This document shows positions 16,523-25,351 of a stretch of 64,000 bases of DNA, piece after piece. The notes under the pieces were generated by a model that worked only from the letters and a program-made list of their open reading frames with translations, ran no database searches and had not been told where the DNA came from. Numbering within the stretch: the first letter of the stretch is position 1; each line of letters begins with the position of its first letter. A program made the position numbers and the translations under genes. Location: positions 1,426,001-1,490,000 of the forward strand of contig NZ_SGIT01000001.1 in the NCBI RefSeq assembly GCF_004208525.1, read 5' to 3'. Source of the stretch: Sphingobacterium corticibacterium (GTDB lineage Bacteria > Bacteroidota > Bacteroidia > Sphingobacteriales > Sphingobacteriaceae).

Positions 16523-17464
16523 CTAAAGATCAAACCCCATTACTTCTCTTTTCCTTTTTGTTTTAAAACGCTCAGGTATAACATCTAAAATTTCATTTTT
16601 CAAGGCGTTCACCGCCTGCTTTCGCACAAAGTTGGATGTCGTCACCAAACTGATCTCCCGAACAGGCTCCGGTGCCTTAAAATACCTAACGTGATGAAGC
16701 TGATCCTCATCATAGCCCAACACACTCATTTCGGGTAGGATAGTAACTCCTCCATTGATATCCACCATCCGCTTCAGTGTTTCCACACTACCGGTATTAT
16801 ATTCAAATGTCCCATTCGCAGCTTGATTATGTTTATAATGACAGATATTAAGCACTTGTCCTCGCATACAATGCCCTTCATTAAGAAGCCATAACTTTTC
16901 ATGAGCGATTTCATCGGCCGTAGCAACTTTCTTTTCAAACAAAGGACTCTTTTCGGAAACATAGGCTACAAAAGTCTCGTAATATAAAGGTGTTTCTTCA
17001 ATACCTGTCTCTTGCAAAGGAGTAGAAACAATCCCACAATCCAAACGTCCCGTTTTAAGATCCTGAATGATTCTTTCAGTCGTATGTTCCCAAATTTGTA
17101 ATTGCAATTGAGGATATCGTTGTAATATACTGGTTAGCACGTCAGGAAGCAGATAAGGCGCCACCGTTGGAATAACCCCTAGCTTCAATTCACCAGAAAT
17201 CACCCCTCTTTCCGTTTGCAATAGCTCTTCTATTTTTTTGCTCTCATTTAGCACCAAACGCGCCTGTCGGATGATCTTCTCTCCTATTTCAGTAGGTATA
17301 ACAGGCTGCCGACTCCGATCAAATATTTTCGCTCCCAACGATTCTTCCAATTTCTGAATCTGCATACTTAATGTAGGCTGTGTTACAAAGCAGTGCTCCG
17401 CTGCGGAAACAAAACTACGATAAGTATCTACAGCGATAACATATTCCAATTGCACAAGTGTCAT
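16523..17464 (-). CDS. oxyR: Hydrogen-peroxide-sensing LysR-type regulator OxyR
   Basis: OxyR activates peroxide-defence genes when two cysteines form a disulfide. The 313-residue protein has the LysR winged helix at residues 1-60 (AAEHCFVTQPTLSMQIQKLE) and the effector domain behind it. It contains EGHCMRGQVLNICHYK, where two Cys are nine residues apart, exactly as Cys199 and Cys208 in E. coli OxyR (GHC...C). This separates it from other LysR proteins. The ATG at 17464 is clear. No katA, ahpC or dps lies in the window. A short palindrome at 17495-17510 upstream may be an autoregulatory site. Confidence 0.93.
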   Translation of the reverse strand: MTLVQLEYVIAVDTYRSFVSAAEHCFVTQPTLSMQIQKLEESLGAKIFDRSRQPVIPTEIGEKIIRQARLVLNESKKIEELLQTERGVISGELKLGVIPTVAPYLLPDVLTSILQRYPQLQLQIWEHTTERIIQDLKTGRLDCGIVSTPLQETGIEETPLYYETFVAYVSEKSPLFEKKVATADEIAHEKLWLLNEGHCMRGQVLNICHYKHNQAANGTFEYNTGSVETLKRMVDINGGVTILPEMSVLGYDEDQLHHVRYFKAPEPVREISLVTTSNFVRKQAVNALKNEILDVIPERFKTKRKREVMGFDL

Positions 17465-17494
17465 CCCATCAATTTTAATTATGCAAATGTAGTC

Positions 17495-17510
17495 ATTTCG
17501 AGATCGAAAT
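17495..17510. promoter_or_regulatory. Palindrome upstream of oxyR
   Basis: ATTTCG-AGAT-CGAAAT is an inverted repeat with six-base arms, 31 bases before the oxyR start. LysR-type regulators often bind such dyads near their own promoters. The OxyR consensus spacing is different, so this is only a candidate. Confidence 0.3.
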
Positions 17511-17599
17511 CCGACAATGAACGGCCTTTTTCCAAAAATGTTAATGGGGTCTAGTTCTGGAATCTGCTATGCTGTAGAACCCTAATCGGAAATGTTTGT

Positions 17600-17607
17600 T
17601 AACTTTG
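17600..17607 (+). promoter_or_regulatory. -7 promoter box for the S46 peptidase
   Basis: TAACTTTG fits TAnnTTTG and ends 26 bases before the ATG of the peptidase gene. Confidence 0.55.
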
Positions 17608-17633
17608 CAGAGAACGCTAAAATTTAGAAGTTT

Positions 17634-19802
17634 ATGATCAGACTAAAAGCAAAAGGCAGCCTATTATGTGCACTTTTATGGAGTGTCAGCCTATTTAACT
17701 TTTCGGCATCTATTCCTGATGAGGGCATGTTTCCGCTTAGCGAACTTAGCCGTGCGGGGTTAAAGAAAGCAGGCTTAAAAATAGCGGAGAAAGATATTTA
17801 TAACCCCGGACAAATTGGACTGGTAGACGCATTGGTGCAGGTAAGCGGTTGTTCAGGCTCCTTTGTATCCCCTAACGGCCTCATCATAACCAACCACCAT
17901 TGTGCTTTTAGTGCTGTACAGCTTGCAAGCTCCCCCGAATTTAACTATTTAAAAAATGGTTTTGTTGCGCATACATATGAACAAGAAATTGAAGCACAAG
18001 GCTTAACTATCCGAATTACAAAATCTTATGAAGATGTATCTGAAGAAATTCTAAATGCAGTAGCTTCCATTGACGATCCGGCAGAGCGTATCAATGTCAT
18101 CCATAAAATGCGATCTGAAATTGCAAAGCGGGCGGAAGCGGAAGATCCGACCATTAAGGCAGAAGTATCCGAAATGTTTATTGGCAAAAGCTATGTGCTT
18201 TTCCGATATCAAACTATTGAAGATGTACGTTTAGTTTACGTTCCCCGGCAAGATATTGGAGAGTTTGGAGGGGAAACAGATAATTGGGTATGGCCTCGAC
18301 ATACTGGAGACTTTTCTTTTCTCCGAGCTTACGTAGCCCCAGATGGCTCATCGGCGAAATATGCAAAAGAGAATGTGCCATACCAACCTAAAAAACACCT
18401 TAAGGTGAATCCCAAAGGCGTCAATGAAAATGATTTTGTTTTCATATTGGGATATCCCGGCAGAACGTTTAGACACCGCCCTGCCCAGTATGTGGAATAT
18501 CAGCAAAAATATTTATTACCCTATACCTCAGAACTCTATGATTTTCAAAATCAACAAATGCTTGCGGTAGGAAAAGAGGATCCAAAAACAGAACTAGCAC
18601 TGGCAACGCGCATCAAACGAAATGCGAACGTCATGAAAAACTATCGCGGGAAACTAAAAGGTCTGCAGAATCTCGATTTGGTGGGTAGTAAAAGAAAAGA
18701 AGATGAAGCATTGACGAAATTCATTGCGAGCAAACCTGACCTCAAAGCCCAATATGGTACGTTGATGGCTGATATTGACAAGCATTATCAGGTTGTTTTT
18801 GAAATGGCACCCAAAGAACTTTGGTTTAATAATATCTATAGCAGTATGTCCCTACTCCGCATAGCCTATACGATACAAGATTTTAAAGAAGCCATTCTTA
18901 AACAAAATGGACTTCAAGCACAGGAAGAGGTATTCGCATTAAACATCAATCAGGTAAAGGAATATCTGGATAACATCTACGGAAGTTATGATCTTACGGT
19001 CGACAAAAATATAGCTCGCCGGATGTTTGAAGATGCCTATCAATTGGATGGATCGAACCAACTTAACTATTTTGCCAAGAAAAACTTCACCCGTAAAGAG
19101 GAAGCAGGAGATTATATTGTAGCGGCGTTAGACAAATCCAAACTTAACCGTAAAGAGACACTCTACGATATGATCTTAAAAGATATACAATCGCTAAAGC
19201 ATTATAACGATGAGCTGTTGACGACGCAAAAAGGGTTGGCAGCTGAGCGGGAGACATTCGATGCGGAGCAGAAACGACGTGAGGGCATGCTGAACAGACT
19301 TATGGGGGATTATGTGGCGGTCAAAGAACAATATCAAGCAAAAAACTTTATTCCAGATGCCAACTCCACGCTACGCCTTACGTTCGGAAACATTAAAGGG
19401 TATAGTCCAAATGATGCCACCTATATGCGTCCTTTTACAACAATAAAAGGACTGATAGAAAAGGGAAATTCGGGGTTAGCCGAGTATGAATATCCTGAAA
19501 GTATAAAAACGGCATGGCTGGCAAAAAACTTTGGTGCATACCTAAAAAAAGACCTGAATGATGTTCCGGTAAATATTCTCTATAACATGGATACCACCGG
19601 TGGAAATTCAGGTTCACCAATTATGAACGCCCATGGCGAATTAATCGGGGTTAACTTTGACCGTGCTTATGACGCAACCATCAACGATTTTGCCTGGAGT
19701 GAAGATTACAGTCGTTCTATTGGCGTGGATATCCGTTACGTATTGTGGATAGCCGACAAAATCGATAATGCACAATTTATTTTGAAGGAAATGGGGATTT
19801 GA
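17634..19802 (+). CDS. Peptidase S46, DPP11-type (Asp/Glu-specific dipeptidyl peptidase)
   Basis: S46 enzymes are periplasmic serine exopeptidases that remove dipeptides from oligopeptides. The 722-residue protein has an N-terminal signal peptide (about 1-26). The catalytic triad is visible: His89 in TNHHC, Asp226 in RHTGDFSF and Ser659 in GGNSGSP. The residue 18 positions after the catalytic Ser decides specificity in the family: Gly in DPP7 (hydrophobic P1), Arg in DPP11 (acidic P1). Here it is Arg677 (GVNFDRAYD), so a DPP11-type enzyme is inferred. Its last 26 bases overlap the 3' end of the convergent ABC permease gene. Confidence 0.94.
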   Translation: MIRLKAKGSLLCALLWSVSLFNFSASIPDEGMFPLSELSRAGLKKAGLKIAEKDIYNPGQIGLVDALVQVSGCSGSFVSPNGLIITNHHCAFSAVQLASSPEFNYLKNGFVAHTYEQEIEAQGLTIRITKSYEDVSEEILNAVASIDDPAERINVIHKMRSEIAKRAEAEDPTIKAEVSEMFIGKSYVLFRYQTIEDVRLVYVPRQDIGEFGGETDNWVWPRHTGDFSFLRAYVAPDGSSAKYAKENVPYQPKKHLKVNPKGVNENDFVFILGYPGRTFRHRPAQYVEYQQKYLLPYTSELYDFQNQQMLAVGKEDPKTELALATRIKRNANVMKNYRGKLKGLQNLDLVGSKRKEDEALTKFIASKPDLKAQYGTLMADIDKHYQVVFEMAPKELWFNNIYSSMSLLRIAYTIQDFKEAILKQNGLQAQEEVFALNINQVKEYLDNIYGSYDLTVDKNIARRMFEDAYQLDGSNQLNYFAKKNFTRKEEAGDYIVAALDKSKLNRKETLYDMILKDIQSLKHYNDELLTTQKGLAAERETFDAEQKRREGMLNRLMGDYVAVKEQYQAKNFIPDANSTLRLTFGNIKGYSPNDATYMRPFTTIKGLIEKGNSGLAEYEYPESIKTAWLAKNFGAYLKKDLNDVPVNILYNMDTTGGNSGSPIMNAHGELIGVNFDRAYDATINDFAWSEDYSRSIGVDIRYVLWIADKIDNAQFILKEMGI

Positions 19803-20952
19803 CAGCTGTTACTTTCCGTATCTTCATGGCCAATACTATGGTGGCAACAATAAAGCATATTACAGCTATAATGGCCATCGCTATCAAACCGTTATAGGTA
19901 TGGTAATTTTCACCATGCTGGATAAACATGACCCTAAAAATACGCAAATAATGCGTAGAGGGAATGACATCCGCAATAAACTGTACCCATGTCGGCATCA
20001 AACTAGACGGCCAGGTAAAACCGCTGAGTATAAAGGCCGGTGTTGCAATCACCATCAATATTTCCGTGGCTTTCAATTGGGATGGCAAAACAATGCTCAC
20101 CAGAATCCCGATAAAACATACGGCCAAGATAAACACGAACGTACATAAGGCAAACCACCAAAAATCTGTATCTAGCGGCATATTATACCATTTTCCAAAA
20201 CCCCAATACAGGACAAGGATACCAATAGACATGAGCGCATAGGGAATAATCTTTACAAGAATAAGCCCGACAGGATTTCGCATTTTCTGTGCTAATTCTA
20301 CGAAGGTTCCATTTTCAAACTCGGAAGAAAAAGACAACGCCAGCCCTAATAACAGCACCTGCTGTAACACTATAATTAGCACGCCTGGCAGCATGAAATA
20401 CAGATAGTTTCCACTTCGTATATTCTGTCTGACCATAGTTGTTTTAAAAGGCTCGTATTGTTCGGACGCAATCTTAGCAGGAACACCTTGTTTCATCTGC
20501 GTTTCGATTTGCACTCCGGCTTTCAGCGTCATCGCACAGACATTCACTGCCATCGCGGCTGTATTAGACGTCAGTGTATTCGATCCATCCACAAAAATTG
20601 TCACTTCCGGAACCCGTTTTTGCTGGACGCCGGCCGCAAAACCTTTGGGAATATGCACGATAACCGTGGCATCGTGTTCGATGGCAGTCTCTTTTGAATC
20701 AAACAGCGACGGCAACATACGTATAACCTTAATATTTTCGTTATCGTTCATCATGTCAACAAAGGTGGCACTTAGTGGGCTATTGTCCTCATCTACAACT
20801 AAGATGGGCATTTCGGTTACTTTCCCTTGTTGATATACATGCCCTATCAATACGCCGTATAGAATCGGCGCTCCGATAAAAAGCATCATCAGCACGCTAT
20901 TGTTGAAAAACAGCTTAAACTCGCGCTGAATGAGTTTTATAAATTTTTTCAC
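19777..20952 (-). CDS. ABC-2 type permease of an efflux system
   Basis: The 391-residue inner-membrane protein has one helix at the N-terminus (about 20-45), a large periplasmic loop (about 46-185) and five or six helices after residue 190, the layout of YhhJ/YbhR-type ABC-2 permeases. A typical segment is GVLIIVLQQVLLLGLALSFS. The start codon is GTG at 20952, preceded by an AGGAA ribosome site. It is the third gene of TolC-HlyD-permease. No ATP-binding subunit or second permease follows, because the next gene is the convergent peptidase, overlapping by 26 bases. The ATPase must be encoded elsewhere or be absent. Confidence 0.9.
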   Translation of the reverse strand: MKKFIKLIQREFKLFFNNSVLMMLFIGAPILYGVLIGHVYQQGKVTEMPILVVDEDNSPLSATFVDMMNDNENIKVIRMLPSLFDSKETAIEHDATVIVHIPKGFAAGVQQKRVPEVTIFVDGSNTLTSNTAAMAVNVCAMTLKAGVQIETQMKQGVPAKIASEQYEPFKTTMVRQNIRSGNYLYFMLPGVLIIVLQQVLLLGLALSFSSEFENGTFVELAQKMRNPVGLILVKIIPYALMSIGILVLYWGFGKWYNMPLDTDFWWFALCTFVFILAVCFIGILVSIVLPSQLKATEILMVIATPAFILSGFTWPSSLMPTWVQFIADVIPSTHYLRIFRVMFIQHGENYHTYNGLIAMAIIAVICFIVATIVLAMKIRKVTAVKSPFPSK

Positions 20953-20965
20953 GTTCTATTCCTTT

Positions 20966-21922
20966 CTATTGTATTTGAAGAACAACCAACGTTTTCGTTA
21001 ACAGATCGCGTACGGATGTATGATCTGACGGCACCACTTTAACCTCAAATACAGTCAGTTGGTTATCATAGTCCGGATAAGCAGTAGAAATATTGGCATA
21101 AGAGCTCAGTGCTTTCATAGCTATTATCCTGCCTTTAATCTCCTTATTATCTAGATAAGGAACATATAGGGTAACTTCACTACCTCTACTTAATTTACCC
21201 ACTCTATTTTCCGGCACCGTAAAACGGAAATAAGTGCTATTATGAATGTAACCATTGATAATAGCATATCCTGCGGTAGCCAGCTCGCCGACATGTAAAT
21301 TGATGGTTTCCACGCTCATATCCTGTGGAGCAATAAGATATTTTTCCCTCGCGGCTACCTTAACCTCCGCGACGGCACCTAAAGCCCGCTCCTTTTGCCC
21401 CAATGCCATTATCTGTTGCTCGTAACGAGCACCATTTCGCGCTTCTTCCATTTCCGCTTGCGCCGCAAGATATTGGTTCTTTGCGCCCTGGTATTTGGCA
21501 TACGTTTCATCATATTGTTGTTGCGATACTAAACTGTCCCTTAATAGATTTTTCAACCGATTAATGGATTTTTCGGCGAAATCATATTGCTCTTTTAAGC
21601 CATCTACTTTAGCCTGTAATTGCACTAATTGGCCGCGTGTAGCACCTTTTGTTGCCATATGATATTGTGCTTCCGCAGATTGGAGTGCCCCTTGCGCCTG
21701 TTCTGCTTTTGCATCCACTTCGGGTATATCCAATATTGCCAATGTATCGCCGGTCTGTACGAAATCCCCTTCTTGAACACGGATTTCCGCCACTTTTCCG
21801 GGAACTTTGGTCACGATCGTTATCTGCTCGCGTTCTACTTTTCCCTCCAAGGGCTTTTCCCGAACTTCATTTTTGCAAGCAAAAAATAAAAACATCAGCG
21901 AAAAAAAATATAACTTTTTCAT
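20966..21922 (-). CDS. HlyD-family periplasmic adaptor lipoprotein
   Basis: Adaptors of this type join an inner-membrane pump to TolC. The 318-residue product has a lipoprotein signal (MKKLYFFSLMFLFFACKNE, with Cys at residue 16), a first half-lipoyl motif (VPGKVAEIRVQEGDFVQTGD, about 39-58), a long helical hairpin (about 70-190), the second half-lipoyl region and a beta-barrel with FRFTVPENRVGKLSRGSEVT. This matches the YbhG/YhiI type used with ABC-2 permeases. It starts 13 bases before the permease and follows the TolC gene. Confidence 0.92.
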   Translation of the reverse strand: MKKLYFFSLMFLFFACKNEVREKPLEGKVEREQITIVTKVPGKVAEIRVQEGDFVQTGDTLAILDIPEVDAKAEQAQGALQSAEAQYHMATKGATRGQLVQLQAKVDGLKEQYDFAEKSINRLKNLLRDSLVSQQQYDETYAKYQGAKNQYLAAQAEMEEARNGARYEQQIMALGQKERALGAVAEVKVAAREKYLIAPQDMSVETINLHVGELATAGYAIINGYIHNSTYFRFTVPENRVGKLSRGSEVTLYVPYLDNKEIKGRIIAMKALSSYANISTAYPDYDNQLTVFEVKVVPSDHTSVRDLLTKTLVVLQIQ

Positions 21923-22008
21923 TTCAAGTATTTATAAAAATCGATAATCTGTCTTAAACTGCCCTATAAGCCCCAATTTTCTATGTCTAACACCTCACTA
22001 CCCATCAC

Positions 22009-23397
22009 TCATTCGTATAAGGTATGTAATAGTTTTCCGGATGTGTGTAATAGTTCTAATGCTACAGCACGTTGCTGCAAAACATGGCTATAAAAATTGA
22101 GATTGACTTTATACCATTCATTTTCGGTAGCCAATAGTTCTGTTACGTCAATCAATCCGGCCTCGTACTGTTTTGAAGCTATCTGTAAATTATTTTCGGC
22201 AACCTTTATCTGCTGGCTTCCTACTTTTAATTTCTGATTTGCAGTGGTATAGCTAACGTTGTTTTTATCCAATAATAAATTCAGTTTTTCCGTTGCATCA
22301 AGGAGCTTCATTTCGTTAATAGTTTGGTCTAATTGCACTTGCTTAACTTTATTTCGGTGTTCCCCACCATTAAAGATATCCCATCTTACACCTACACCAA
22401 CCATAAAGTTAGGTCTACCTTTTAAATAGTTGGTAGAAAGGTCTATATCACCCACTACGGGTCTGTCTTTAATCGTTAAACTTGTATTGTGGAGATTTAA
22501 ATAGCTGGCTGAACCAAAAGCAAAAACGGTAGGTAGCGAAGCTCCTTTTTCTTTTTTATATAAATATTCGTAGGCTTTAGATGACGCACCCAATGCTTTC
22601 AACTCGGACCGTTCTTCTACGCCTGCTGGCACATCCGATAAGTAGATGGGCGAAAGGTCGTACCCGACTTCTTCCACCGCTGATGTGCGTAATCCTGTTT
22701 CCTGTTGTATTTTTTTAACCAGTAATGCACGATTACCAGTAAGCTCAACTTTCTTTTCTTCCAACTCTAACAGGGCAAGTTTTAGCTTATCGCGATCATA
22801 AGGAATAGCCAAACCATTTTCGATAGCGCTATTCACTTTCGCCTGCTCTTTTTTCAACCTCCGCTCGGAATCTTCAATTAGCTTATCCACTTCGTTCAAC
22901 AACATCAATTGATCGAACGTAGTCGCAATTTCCTTCGCCATTCCCTCTTTTCCCGCCTCCGCTAGATAACTTTGTGCGCGGGCCTTTTCTTTCAAGGCTC
23001 GTTCGCCGTTAGGAATCTGCAATCCCGAGAAAATAACCTGTTTTACAGACACACCTGCATACGCTGCCTGCGACCGGAGATTGAAATCTGTTGCCCCTTC
23101 AAACAGTCCTAGATTTAATACCGGTAGATTTAATGTAGGAATGTCGAGACTTCCATTATTGTACATGAAGCCATACAAGCCTGTAGCCGAAACATGCGGC
23201 AGTTTATTGGCCTTTACTCCCTCCGCCTCCAGATTGGCTTTGTCAACTTCGTAATTTTTGAGCTGCAAATCCTTATTTGTCTGGAACGACTGCTGAATAA
23301 TTTCTTTAACTTTTGGATCTATATTGGATTGTGTTCGTCCTGTTTGCTGAAAAATCATACTAAACAGGATAAAGATCCATACCCATTTTTTGCGCAT
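22009..23397 (-). CDS. TolC-family outer membrane efflux protein
   Basis: The 462-residue protein from ATG 23397 has a signal peptide (MRKKWVWIFILFSMIFQQTGRTQ) and the two-fold repeated helical structure of TolC proteins: long helices around 30-230 and 260-450, with YDRDKLKLALLELEEKKVEL and YEAGLIDVTELLATENEWYK as typical stretches. It forms the outer-membrane channel for the adaptor and permease encoded next (86 bases to the adaptor gene). A longer reading to 23424 adds nine residues without a better ribosome site. A perfect AT-rich palindrome lies 49 bases upstream. Confidence 0.92.
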   Translation of the reverse strand: MRKKWVWIFILFSMIFQQTGRTQSNIDPKVKEIIQQSFQTNKDLQLKNYEVDKANLEAEGVKANKLPHVSATGLYGFMYNNGSLDIPTLNLPVLNLGLFEGATDFNLRSQAAYAGVSVKQVIFSGLQIPNGERALKEKARAQSYLAEAGKEGMAKEIATTFDQLMLLNEVDKLIEDSERRLKKEQAKVNSAIENGLAIPYDRDKLKLALLELEEKKVELTGNRALLVKKIQQETGLRTSAVEEVGYDLSPIYLSDVPAGVEERSELKALGASSKAYEYLYKKEKGASLPTVFAFGSASYLNLHNTSLTIKDRPVVGDIDLSTNYLKGRPNFMVGVGVRWDIFNGGEHRNKVKQVQLDQTINEMKLLDATEKLNLLLDKNNVSYTTANQKLKVGSQQIKVAENNLQIASKQYEAGLIDVTELLATENEWYKVNLNFYSHVLQQRAVALELLHTSGKLLHTLYE

Positions 23398-23446
23398 AAC
23401 CTTTATGTATTTATTGCGAAACAAATATCCGGCTAATACGGTTTGC

Positions 23447-23470
23447 TTTTTTTAAGATATCTTAAAAAAA
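23447..23470. promoter_or_regulatory. 24-bp perfect AT-only palindrome upstream of the efflux operon
   Basis: Seven T, AAGATATCTT and seven A form a perfect dyad. It lies between the stop of the Crp/Fnr gene (23492) and the start of the TolC gene (23397). A stem of only A-T pairs with one GC step each side is a weak terminator, so an operator, possibly for the neighbouring Crp/Fnr protein, is the other reading. Both readings are inference. Confidence 0.45.
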
Positions 23471-23491
23471 AGATCTGCACGCGGTATCAAA

Positions 23492-24052
23492 CTAACGCTG
23501 TGCTCTAATGACGCTGAGTGTCGGTTGGGAAATCCCTAGATAAGAAGCGATATCTCCCAATGGAGCTCTTAAGAGTATATCGGGATGCTGCTCCATCAAT
23601 TTTTGATAACGTTCCTGTGCTGTTTCAAATTGCAGACTCTGTAAGCGGGTAGAGAATCCAATCAATGCCTGTAACAGTATAGTTTGTATCAATCTATTCA
23701 TGGGTATGGAATGGGATGCGAGCTTCTCGATGGCGTCAAAGGGGATCAGGGTAATAGTTGAGGGTTCGAGCGTTTCAATACCATACATTGATTTTTTGTG
23801 ATAGAATACACTTTCGGTACCTGCGGCAAAAGTATGTTCTGAAAAAAAATAATGGGTAATACCCTTACCTGATTTATAATAAAACATCCGGACAAGGCCC
23901 TGCTCAATGAAAAAGATATTCCGCGAATAGTGCCCCGCATCTAAAATAATATCTTTTTTAACATATGTTTTCGTGATTGACACCTGTTCAAGATGTTCCA
24001 GCAAATCATCTGTCAGCCCGAACGTAGTCTTTAAATAGGGAATTAACTGCAT
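23492..24052 (-). CDS. Crp/Fnr-family transcription regulator
   Basis: The 186-residue protein has a cyclic-nucleotide-binding-like beta-roll (about 10-120, with ILDAGHYSRNIFFIEQGLVR) and a short C-terminal helix-turn-helix (APLGDIASYLGISQPTLSVI). The latter begins after a helix with ERYQKLMEQHPDIL, a wording common to Bacteroidetes Crp-like regulators. The Arg that contacts cAMP phosphate in E. coli Crp is not evident, so the ligand is unknown. It precedes the TolC-HlyD-permease operon in the same direction (94 bases) and may regulate it. Confidence 0.9.
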   Translation of the reverse strand: MQLIPYLKTTFGLTDDLLEHLEQVSITKTYVKKDIILDAGHYSRNIFFIEQGLVRMFYYKSGKGITHYFFSEHTFAAGTESVFYHKKSMYGIETLEPSTITLIPFDAIEKLASHSIPMNRLIQTILLQALIGFSTRLQSLQFETAQERYQKLMEQHPDILLRAPLGDIASYLGISQPTLSVIRAQR

Positions 24053-24084
24053 TCCCTAAAATAAGGTTTTTTGTATAAAAAAAC

Positions 24085-24396
24085 CTATACTTGCTGCCCG
24101 GCTTTATATTTAATTTCCAAGGCTAATATAATATCTCTTTTTTTACCCTCTATCAAGGAAAGATTTCCGGCAACAAACACCCCTTTTTTGCCATTGTTAC
24201 TATTTGAAATACCATATACGGTTGACTCATCATCGGGATTGGATTCCCCTTCATAACGATAAAGATGATCAATTTGGTAATTTTCGGCGTCCGCTAATAT
24301 TTCGTCAAACTCCACATTAAAATCTACACTATACCCCATTTCTCTTAATCTGGCCAAAGCAACATCTGTTGTTTCATAATTGTGTTTTGTTTCCAT
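24085..24396 (-). CDS. Small conserved protein, Sphingobacteriaceae type
   Basis: The 103-residue soluble protein contains DVALARLREMGYSVDFNVEF at the start and DESTVYGISNSNNGKKGVFV in the middle. Proteins with this text are often labelled phosphoribosylpyrophosphate synthetase in databases, but they are far too short and lack the PRPP-synthase motifs, so I do not accept that name. Function is unknown. It lies 32 bases upstream of the Crp/Fnr gene in the same direction and may share its promoter. Confidence 0.75.
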   Translation of the reverse strand: METKHNYETTDVALARLREMGYSVDFNVEFDEILADAENYQIDHLYRYEGESNPDDESTVYGISNSNNGKKGVFVAGNLSLIEGKKRDIILALEIKYKAGQQV

Positions 24397-24495
24397 AATA
24401 TCTATTTTTAACTGCTTCGCTGTTTACGAATTTTATTTTATAACATCTATTAAGATAACACGCTAAAGGGCTGTTCTGTTTTCGTATTTTTTGGC

Positions 24496-24503
24496 TAGCT
24501 TTG
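24496..24503 (+). promoter_or_regulatory. -7 promoter box for mazG
   Basis: TAGCTTTG fits TAnnTTTG and ends 34 bases before the mazG ATG. Confidence 0.5.
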
Positions 24504-24537
24504 AGCAGCATTGTTAATTAGGTCTTAAAAAACAATT

Positions 24538-25341
24538 ATGGCATACCCTGTACCCGAACCGCAATACACTTCCGGAAAAGCCTTCGAAAGGTTAATCACT
24601 ATCTTAGATACCCTCCGTATAGCCTGCCCTTGGGATCGCAAGCAAACTATGGAATCCCTACGACATCTCACTATGGAAGAGCTTTATGAGCTTACGGATG
24701 CGATTCTGGAAAAAGATTATAACGAGATAAAAAAAGAGCTTGGCGATGTGATGCTACATCTTATTTTCTACGCGAAGATTGCCGATGAGCAACAGCAGTT
24801 TAATATAGTAGACGTATTGAACGCAATCTGTGACAAGCTGGTGATACGGCACCCGCACATCTATGCAGATACACAGGTAGAAAATGAGGAAGATGTTAAA
24901 AACAACTGGGAGGCCATCAAATTAAAAGAAGGTAGTAAATCGGTACTGTCCGGTGTACCAAAGGGATTACCTGCACTTGTTAAAGCGTATCGTATACAGG
25001 ATAAAGTTCGTGGTGTCGGCTTTGATTGGGATGATAAAACAGAAGTTTGGAAAAAAGTAGAAGAAGAACTGGCAGAATTTAAAAACGAATTCAACCTCAC
25101 AGAAGACGTGAACGTTGATCAGGAGAAAGCTGAAGCGGAGTTTGGTGATCTGCTATTTTCCTTAATTAATTACGCGCGGCACCTCGGCATTAATCCTGAA
25201 AATGCACTAGAACGTACAAATAAAAAATTTATACAGCGATTCAGTCATTTGGAAAAACGGGCCACCGAAAATGGAAAGCATCTCAAAGAAATGACTTTGG
25301 ATGAAATGGACGTGTATTGGAACGAAGCGAAAAAATTATAA
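24538..25341 (+). CDS. mazG: Nucleoside triphosphate pyrophosphohydrolase MazG
   Basis: MazG hydrolyses all canonical NTPs to NMP and pyrophosphate. The 267-residue protein has two MazG domains as in E. coli: the first (about 15-125) with the metal-binding EELYELTDAILEKDYNEIKKELGDVMLH pattern split as EELYEL and EIKKELGDVMLH, the second (about 165-255) with EELAEFKNEF and EAEFGDLLFSLINYAR. CPWDRKQT near the N-terminus is the family signature. ATG 24538 is the natural start. It is monocistronic between two opposite-strand genes. Confidence 0.96.
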   Translation: MAYPVPEPQYTSGKAFERLITILDTLRIACPWDRKQTMESLRHLTMEELYELTDAILEKDYNEIKKELGDVMLHLIFYAKIADEQQQFNIVDVLNAICDKLVIRHPHIYADTQVENEEDVKNNWEAIKLKEGSKSVLSGVPKGLPALVKAYRIQDKVRGVGFDWDDKTEVWKKVEEELAEFKNEFNLTEDVNVDQEKAEAEFGDLLFSLINYARHLGINPENALERTNKKFIQRFSHLEKRATENGKHLKEMTLDEMDVYWNEAKKL

Positions 25342-25351
25342 ATTGGAGATA

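Noticed and set aside
24085..24396. Phosphoribosylpyrophosphate synthetase name
   Set aside because: 103 residues and no PRPP-binding motif; the database label appears to be an error of transfer.
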